6,048 bases of DNA from Solirubrobacterales bacterium (GTDB lineage: Bacteria; Actinomycetota; Thermoleophilia; Solirubrobacterales; Solirubrobacteraceae), in assembly GCA_017354065.1 (NCBI GenBank), contig JAFMRN010000155.1:1-6048 (forward strand), given 5' to 3'. The position numbers and the translations under genes were made by a program. Shown here piece by piece: positions 1 to 3,919 of this stretch (positions within the stretch are counted from its first letter, which is position 1; the number at the start of each line of letters is the position of its first letter). The notes under the pieces are model-generated. The model had not been told where the DNA came from. It saw only the letters and a program-made list of their open reading frames with translations, and made no database searches.

Positions 1-2
1 CC

Positions 3-43
3 CTCCGGGGTGTTCGTCCGTGCTCGCCATCGGTTCCCCGGAG
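3..43. repeat. 8-bp inverted repeat with 25-nt loop
   Basis: CTCCGGGG at 3-10 is exactly complementary to CCCCGGAG at 36-43. Pairing stops on both sides of the arms. No T-run follows on either strand, so a standard intrinsic terminator is not well supported. It could be a weak terminator of a gene lying to the left, or chance in GC-rich DNA. Confidence 0.35.
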
Positions 44-51
44 TCTAGATG

Positions 52-83
52 GGTGTCAGGGGCCGCTGGGTATTGGTGTCAGG
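52..83. repeat. Direct repeat of GGTGTCAGG (two copies)
   Basis: GGTGTCAGG occurs at 52-60 and again at 75-83, a 23-bp period. Each copy is followed by a CCGC-containing stretch (GGCCGC after the first, CCGCGG after the second). Two copies only; no function can be assigned. Confidence 0.4.
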
Positions 84-157
84 CCGCGGAGCTCATTCGC
101 CGCCGCGTACCCAAGTCCGGTCAACTCAATCACGATGCGGCGCGACGCCAAGCCGAA

Positions 158-174
158 GCGCCGCCGCGCGGCGC
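158..174. terminator. GC-rich hairpin, possible terminator of the mntA-hepT operon
   Basis: GCGCCGC (158-164), a CGC loop and GCGGCGC (168-174) form a perfect 7-bp stem with a 3-nt loop. It lies about 50 nt past the hepT stop codon on the minus strand. There is no U-tract after it in the direction of hepT transcription (TTCGGCTT follows), so it would be a non-canonical, U-less terminator at best. Such stems also arise readily in GC-rich DNA. Confidence 0.3.
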
Positions 175-223
175 CGATCAGCCGGTTGGATTCGGATCGC
201 GGGCCAGGGGCTCACGACCGTCG

Positions 224-583
224 TCACCTGCCGCCCGTGCCACGCGTGTTCAGGATCTCCTCGACCCGCGTCCGAAATGTCGCGAACGGCTCACCGGTCA
301 CTACGTTGTAGACGATCTCGTAATCGAGATCTCCGTAGTCGTGCGCGATGATGTTTCGCATGCCGATTGCTTGACGCCACGGGAGGTCCGGGTGAGCCGC
401 GCGGAACCGGTCGCTGAGTGACCGCAGATGCTCGCCGATGGCCTGGATCCTCAGAGCTGTGGCGTCTCGCTTGTCGAGATCCGCGAGAAACGCCTCGCGG
501 CCGGACGGCATGCGCTCAATCGTGAGGTTGAGAAGGTCGAGCAGTTCCCGCAGCAGTACGGTGTCGCGCTCGTCGTGTGTCAC
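224..583 (-). CDS. hepT: HepT-family (DUF86) ribonuclease toxin
   Basis: A 119-residue protein of the HepT/DUF86 family, the toxin of MntA-HepT type VII toxin-antitoxin modules. Family members are small all-helical, HEPN-fold ribonucleases acting in the cytoplasm. The diagnostic RX4HXY motif is present as RNIIAHDY (R76, H81, Y83) near the C-terminus, and the family's helical segment with a conserved acidic residue and IGE is seen as DATALRIQAIGE (D40-E51). Length is normal and all expected motif residues are intact. In studied systems the partner AMPylates the motif tyrosine to silence the RNase, and Y83 is the matching residue here. The start is a GTG at 581-583 that overlaps the mntA stop (GTGA), so translation is probably coupled and both proteins are made together. 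No further gene follows it in the window on this strand. Confidence 0.88.
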   Translation of the reverse strand: MTHDERDTVLLRELLDLLNLTIERMPSGREAFLADLDKRDATALRIQAIGEHLRSLSDRFRAAHPDLPWRQAIGMRNIIAHDYGDLDYEIVYNVVTGEPFATFRTRVEEILNTRGTGGR

Positions 584-876
584 AGGATTTCGACAGCGTC
601 TCTCTCGATATGGGGACGCCGGTGAGACGACACGGCTCGACCCGAAACAACGTCGACGGGCCCAAGAGTGCGTTGCTCGAGCTCCCCCTTGAGATCGAAG
701 TGATCGAACAGCGTCACCTCGGGGCCGTAGTCCACAACCAGGTCCAGATCGCTTCCGGCCCGGCTTTCGCCGCGAGCATAGGATCCGAAAACGCTCGCCT
801 TGACCACGCCGTGCATCCGCAGAATCGAACGCAGCGCATCGAGATCGATCGGTAGTTCCAGATCCTGCGCGATCAC
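580..876 (-). CDS. mntA: MntA-family minimal nucleotidyltransferase antitoxin
   Basis: A 98-residue minimal nucleotidyltransferase (MNT; polymerase-beta superfamily). It is the antitoxin of MntA-HepT modules, which transfers AMP from ATP to the HepT tyrosine. The catalytic GSX10DXD signature is complete: G31-S32, then D43 and D45 in GSYARGESRAGSDLDLVVD. A third acidic residue is likely D75 in GPVDVVS. I place the start at the GTG at 874-876, which gives a natural start just before the DLELPIDLDALRSIL helix and leaves TAAGAT, a good -10 match, exactly 7 nt upstream. This suggests a leaderless mRNA. A longer form from a GTG at 922-924 is open in frame but adds 16 residues with no family-like sequence. 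Antitoxin-first order and the 4-base overlap with hepT are typical of these pairs. Confidence 0.87.
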   Translation of the reverse strand: MIAQDLELPIDLDALRSILRMHGVVKASVFGSYARGESRAGSDLDLVVDYGPEVTLFDHFDLKGELEQRTLGPVDVVSGRAVSSHRRPHIERDAVEIL

Positions 877-883
877 AACGCCA

Positions 884-889
884 ATCTTA
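884..889 (-). promoter_or_regulatory. Putative -10 element for leaderless mntA-hepT mRNA
   Basis: TAAGAT on the minus strand (4 of 6 to TATAAT, including TA at the start and the final T) is followed by exactly 7 nt and then the chosen GTG start of mntA. That spacing places the first base of the GTG at about +1. No ribosome-binding site is visible in front of this GTG. No convincing -35 hexamer is seen at 16-18 nt upstream (TGGGCG at 18 nt is weak). Confidence 0.35.
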
Positions 890-964
890 TGAGCTGTCGC
901 AGCGCACGCCCACACCTGCACCACAAGGCTCCGAAGCTAAACGCTCGTTCACTCCGTGGGGCGC

Positions 965-2158
965 TTATACAGTGGGATCAGGCTCGCCGATCCGCCGACG
1001 CGCCCACAGGGCAAGCTCGAGCTCAAACCGCGCCTCAGAATCCTCCAGGGCATCACCCAGCAGCTCACGCAGCTTGGAGATCCGGTAGCGCACGGTCTGA
1101 GGGTGGACGTTCAGGACCTCGGCCACGGTCGGCGTGTGACGTTGATGGGCCAGCCACGCAGACAACGTCTCCTCCATCCGCTCGCGCTCTGGCTCACCGA
1201 GGTCCTCCAGCACGCTCAGGCGTGAATCAATCAGCGCCTGGGCCAGCTCGCGGTCGCGCAGCAACAGCAGCTCCGGGAGGTGATCCGTTACACGCGCGAG
1301 CGCTTCACGGCCTACGGCGCCACGCTCGACCAGCGTCAGCAGACGCCGCGCCCAGCGCAGTGACCGGCTGGCGTCACGCACGCCCACCGTCGGCCCCAGG
1401 GCGCAGAGCTCCTCCCGCGTCGCCCGCTCGATCTGCGCGCGCTGCCCGGGCCCGTCGGGGTCGGGCAGCACCAGGAACACGCCCTCGGCGTCGGATCCGA
1501 CCAGCGCCTCAGGGCCCAGGTGGCGCGTGATCGCCAGCGGTGATTGGCCGACCAGCGCCAGCACCCCCAATTCCTTCGGTACGGACCAGTGCGCCAGCGC
1601 CGCGGCGCGCGCAAGCGCGTCGGAGTCGACTCCGGCCGGATCCAGCAGCAGCGTCGCGACCCGCCGCCGCCGCCGTTCAAGCTCCCCGGCCTGATCCGAC
1701 TGGGCGCGCAGATACCCCTCCACAACCTGGGTCGCCAGCTCGTCCGTGTAGACGAAGATCGCCTCGGCCAGCGTCACCACCAGCTCCGTGGACAGGCCCG
1801 CCGCCGCGGCAACGGTGGCCGCGTTACGCCAGGCCGCCCGGGTTCCGGTCCGGAAGGCCGCGCGCAGCGGGTCGAGCTCGCGTCCGGCCTGGAACTCGGC
1901 CTCCCCGAGACGCCGCCACAGCTCGCCGGTCTCCGCCGCGGGGCGCTTGCCCTCCTGCACCGCCTCAAGGAAGGAGCGCAGCGCCTGTTCGATCCCCAGC
2001 CGGATCGCGACACCCTCGGGTCCGCCCAGCACCTGTCCGTATTGGGGCGACTCGGCAGAGATCGCCGACACGATGCCCGACACGATCTCCGGAAGCGAGT
2101 CGCGCACGGTCTCGACGGTTTCCGCCGGTACCGGCGGGAAATCCCAATCAGGGGCCAT
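965..2158 (-). CDS. PucR-family transcriptional regulator, divergent from the monooxygenase operon
   Basis: A 397-residue cytoplasmic DNA-binding regulator of the PucR/CdaR type. The C-terminus holds the PucR helix-turn-helix (HTH_30): TPTVAEVLNVHPQTVRYRISKL at residues 342-363, where NVHPQTVRYRI is the recognition-helix signature, followed by the usual ELLGDALEDSEARFELELALW tail (366-385). Residues 1-150 form a helical N-terminal domain of the kind common in actinobacterial members. The middle (about 165-300) matches the degenerate GGDEF-like region of the family. No amidohydrolase or membrane segment is seen. PucR proteins usually sense a small metabolite and often activate neighbouring catabolic genes. 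The divergent placement, 118 bp from the monooxygenase alpha gene, makes that operon the likely target; the ligand is unknown. The start ATG (2156-2158) lacks a Shine-Dalgarno. CACAAT sits 7 nt before it, compatible with a leaderless transcript. The 40-bp gap to mntA holds no clear terminator. Confidence 0.85.
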   Translation of the reverse strand: MAPDWDFPPVPAETVETVRDSLPEIVSGIVSAISAESPQYGQVLGGPEGVAIRLGIEQALRSFLEAVQEGKRPAAETGELWRRLGEAEFQAGRELDPLRAAFRTGTRAAWRNAATVAAAAGLSTELVVTLAEAIFVYTDELATQVVEGYLRAQSDQAGELERRRRRVATLLLDPAGVDSDALARAAALAHWSVPKELGVLALVGQSPLAITRHLGPEALVGSDAEGVFLVLPDPDGPGQRAQIERATREELCALGPTVGVRDASRSLRWARRLLTLVERGAVGREALARVTDHLPELLLLRDRELAQALIDSRLSVLEDLGEPERERMEETLSAWLAHQRHTPTVAEVLNVHPQTVRYRISKLRELLGDALEDSEARFELELALWARRRIGEPDPTV

Positions 2159-2167
2159 TTATCAAAT

Positions 2168-2183
2168 TGTGACAAAGGTCACG
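2168..2183. promoter_or_regulatory. CRP/GlxR-like palindromic operator
   Basis: TGTGACAAAGGTCACG matches the CRP-family consensus TGTGA-N6-TCACA at 9 of 10 defined positions. Read as an inverted repeat, it is GTGAC (2169-2173), AAAG, GTCAC (2178-2182), with perfect 5-bp arms. It lies 9 bp from the regulator's start codon, overlapping that gene's likely core promoter, and about 95 bp upstream of the monooxygenase start. The binding protein could be a CRP/GlxR-like cAMP receptor, giving carbon-source control, or the PucR-type regulator itself; sequence alone does not decide. An additional half-site TCACA lies at 2220-2224. Confidence 0.5.
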
Positions 2184-2223
2184 CCCAAAGTCGTTGCCCA
2201 GGCACGGAACCCCCGTATGTCAC

Positions 2224-2249
2224 AGCAACGTAGCCTTGCTCTTAGCTAC
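2224..2249 (+). repeat. Two overlapping inverted repeats in the likely 5' leader of the alpha gene
   Basis: AGCAA (2224-2228) pairs with TTGCT (2236-2240) across 7 nt, and GTAGC (2230-2234) pairs with GCTAC (2245-2249) across 10 nt. The first loop contains the left arm of the second, so the two stems exclude each other. They could be protein-binding half-sites or alternative RNA hairpins just upstream of the ribosome-binding site. Five-base arms are short enough to be chance. Confidence 0.3.
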
Positions 2250-2260
2250 ACCGCTGTTAC

Positions 2261-2267
2261 GAGAGGA
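2261..2267 (+). promoter_or_regulatory. Ribosome-binding site of the alpha-subunit gene
   Basis: GAGAGGA ends 9 nt before the ATG at 2277, a good Shine-Dalgarno at normal spacing. It fixes the start: the frame is open for another 163 codons upstream, but those run antisense through the pucR-type gene. Family similarity also begins only after 2277. Confidence 0.75.
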
Positions 2268-2276
2268 CGTAGAGGG

Positions 2277-3917
2277 ATGAGCGCCACAGCCAACAATCGC
2301 CGACGCAGCGTCACCAAGACGCACGCGCGAATCTCACAGCTCGGCTGGGAGCCCAGCTATCACGAGCCCGTAGTCCGGTACCCCTCGCGCTACCGCTTCC
2401 CGCACAAGGCCAAGGACCCGATGAAGCAGATCATGCGGGAGTACCTGCCGATGGAGCTGGAGAAGGACGAGCGCGTCTACGGCGGCCACGACGCGGCGGT
2501 GCGCGCCGACATGCCCAACCGCGCGGAGCTGCGCTGGCTGGAGTGGATGAAGGCCTTCATCCCGGTCACCAACTTCGCTGAGATCGGCGCCGGGCGCTGC
2601 ATGAGCATGCTGATGTCAGCGGTCCCGAACAACGAACTACGGAACGGCTACCACGTGCAGTTCGTCGATGAGCTGCGCCATACCGGCATGCAGATGAGCC
2701 TCGCGCGCTGGTACGCCAAGCACGTACCTGACGCCGCCGGCTGGAACATGATGCCCAAGGCGCTGGTCAACTCGGTGGCGATCAACCCGGGCTTCAACAT
2801 GCTCAGCCACTTCATGGTCGGCGACCCGATCCAGGCGGCCTTCACGCTCCAGGTCGTGGCGGAGACGGCGTTCACCAACATTGTGTTCGTCGCCGCCCCC
2901 GACGTGGCCGCCCGCAACGGCGACTTCACGCTGCCGACCACGTACCTGAGCGTCCAGTCTGATGAGGCCCGCCACATCTCCAACGGCTACGCGACGCTGC
3001 TGACCGTGCTCCAGGACGAGCACAACAAGCCGCTGATCGAGCGCGACCTCCAGCAGGCCTTCTGGATCAACCACGCCTTCATCGACGTGTTCGCGGCGAT
3101 CATGATGGAGTACGGCTCCAAGGACCGCTCGGACCCCGAGTCCTTCATCGACAAGTGGGACCGCTGGGTACGCGATGACTGGCACCGCGCCTACATCATG
3201 AAGCTCGGCAAGCTCGGCCTGGACATCCCGCCGGACATCTTCGAGCGCGCCCGTCAGCGCCTGGTCAAGGGCGTCCACCACAAGCACGCGATGTTCGCCT
3301 TCGCCGCCTGGCCGCTGTGTCACTGGCGGATCGACCCACTCGATGAGAACGACTTTGAGTGGTTCGAGCGCCACTACCCCGGCTGGTACAACCAGTACGG
3401 CGCCTTCTTCGAGGGCTATCGCTACGCCTCGGACAAGACCAACAAGCTGCTGCTGTCGGAATTCGTCCGGATCGCACCGCCGAACTGCTGGACATGTCAG
3501 GGCTTCTGCATGGACCCGGACGACCGCCAGCACCGGATCGTCAACGACCGCACGCGCTTCTACTGCTCCAAGGAGTGCGCGTGGATGGATGAGTCCAACC
3601 CCGGGCGCTACACCGGCGATCGCAACTTCTTTGACCGCTACCACGGCTGGGAGCTCTCGAAGGTGATCCGCGACCTCGGTTACATCCGCGCGGACGGCCA
3701 CACGCTGATCGGCCAGCCCCACCTGCACAACGATGAGCGGATGTGGACGATTGAGGACATTGAGGCGCTCCAGATCGAGATCGAGAGCCCGAATATCCGG
3801 ATGGCTCGCGAGCTCGGCCTGCCCAGTGCCGATCACTCGGGCATGGCCAGTGGGCTCGGCGCGGTGCCCCTGGCCCACGCCGCCTCAGATCTCGCCACCG
3901 GCCAGACCCAGTTCTAA
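2277..3917 (+). CDS. prmA: Propane/alkane monooxygenase (group 5 SDIMO) hydroxylase alpha subunit
   Basis: A 546-residue catalytic subunit of a soluble di-iron monooxygenase, which inserts one O2 oxygen into a small substrate using NAD(P)H electrons passed on by the reductase. Family members (PrmA, MimA, ThmA) are about 545 residues, so this is full length. All six iron ligands are visible with the MmoX-type spacing: E102 (AEIGAGR), E132 and H135 (DELRH), E196 (VAETAFTN), E230 and H233 (SDEARH). T200 corresponds to the conserved active-site threonine, and Q139 occupies the position that is cysteine in methane monooxygenase, as in propane and toluene enzymes. The N-terminal VTKTHARISQLGWEPSY and the KDPMKQIMREYLPMELEKDERVYG block match the PrmA family. 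A Cys cluster near the C-terminus (C404, C407, C430, C434) fits the zinc-binding-like module of PrmA; C411 is additional. The likely substrate is propane, but acetone, ethers or other small molecules are also oxidised by group 5 enzymes and cannot be excluded. It is first in the operon, and its TAA overlaps the next ATG by one base. Confidence 0.93.
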   Translation: MSATANNRRRSVTKTHARISQLGWEPSYHEPVVRYPSRYRFPHKAKDPMKQIMREYLPMELEKDERVYGGHDAAVRADMPNRAELRWLEWMKAFIPVTNFAEIGAGRCMSMLMSAVPNNELRNGYHVQFVDELRHTGMQMSLARWYAKHVPDAAGWNMMPKALVNSVAINPGFNMLSHFMVGDPIQAAFTLQVVAETAFTNIVFVAAPDVAARNGDFTLPTTYLSVQSDEARHISNGYATLLTVLQDEHNKPLIERDLQQAFWINHAFIDVFAAIMMEYGSKDRSDPESFIDKWDRWVRDDWHRAYIMKLGKLGLDIPPDIFERARQRLVKGVHHKHAMFAFAAWPLCHWRIDPLDENDFEWFERHYPGWYNQYGAFFEGYRYASDKTNKLLLSEFVRIAPPNCWTCQGFCMDPDDRQHRIVNDRTRFYCSKECAWMDESNPGRYTGDRNFFDRYHGWELSKVIRDLGYIRADGHTLIGQPHLHNDERMWTIEDIEALQIEIESPNIRMARELGLPSADHSGMASGLGAVPLAHAASDLATGQTQF

Positions 3918-3919
3918 TG
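3915..3919 (+). promoter_or_regulatory. TAATG stop-start overlap coupling alpha and reductase-beta translation
   Basis: The TAA of the alpha gene (3915-3917) shares its last A with the ATG of the fusion gene (3917-3919). No purine-rich ribosome-binding site is visible in the preceding 20 bases (GCCACCGGCCAGACCCAG). Termination-reinitiation is the simplest way to translate the second gene, tying its output to that of the alpha chain. Confidence 0.6.

Larger units (their letters stand above)
1..223. other. Non-coding stretch at the left edge, downstream of hepT
   Basis: I see no convincing gene here. Open frames that cross it on the plus strand continue antisense into hepT, have no recognisable domain, and look like high-GC shadows. 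What can be seen is an 8-bp inverted repeat at 3-10/36-43, a repeated 9-mer GGTGTCAGG at 52-60 and 75-83, and a tight GC-rich hairpin at 158-174. Nothing resembles a complete tRNA or a transposase end. The stretch may belong to the 3' side of a gene outside the window. Confidence 0.5.
2159..2276. promoter_or_regulatory. Divergent promoter region between the pucR-type gene and the monooxygenase operon
   Basis: This 118-bp region must carry promoters in both directions. It is more AT-rich at its left end (TTATCAAATTG) than the flanking genes. For the monooxygenase direction, TTGCCC (2194-2199) and TATGTC (2216-2221) with 16-nt spacing is one possible core promoter, and TAGCTA (2243-2248) is another -10 candidate; neither is strong. 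I do not see a convincing sigma-54 -24/-12 pair. For the regulator, CACAAT on the minus strand (7 nt before the ATG) is the best -10 candidate. The region also holds the palindrome at 2168-2183 and the inverted repeats at 2224-2249. Confidence 0.5.

Noticed and set aside
1..223. tRNA gene or tRNA-derived attachment site at the left edge
   Set aside because: GGTTCC at 32-37 looks superficially like a T-arm, but no cloverleaf can be drawn and no CCA or acceptor pairing is present.
20..421. Plus-strand open frames in the left 420 bases
   Set aside because: They overlap hepT on the opposite strand, have no family-like sequence, and show the composition of shadow frames.
2191..2221. Possible sigma-54 (-24/-12) promoter around GGCAC at 2201-2205
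   Set aside because: GGCAC is not followed by a TTGC-like -12 element at the required spacing.
889..2233. Long plus-strand open frames (889-1530, 1540-2172, 1544-2233) opposite the pucR-type gene
   Set aside because: Their translations are low-complexity Arg/Pro/Ala-rich, without domains, and they mirror a clear PucR-family gene.
1788..2276. A 163-codon upstream extension of the alpha-subunit frame
   Set aside because: It runs antisense through the pucR-type gene and has no alpha-subunit similarity. A good Shine-Dalgarno (2261-2267) sets the start at 2277.
2637..3878. A 413-codon open frame on the minus strand, antisense to the alpha-subunit gene
   Set aside because: It lies entirely inside the unmistakable alpha-subunit gene. 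Its translation is Val/Arg/Asp/His-rich with no recognisable domain, as expected from the mirror frame of a GC-biased gene.
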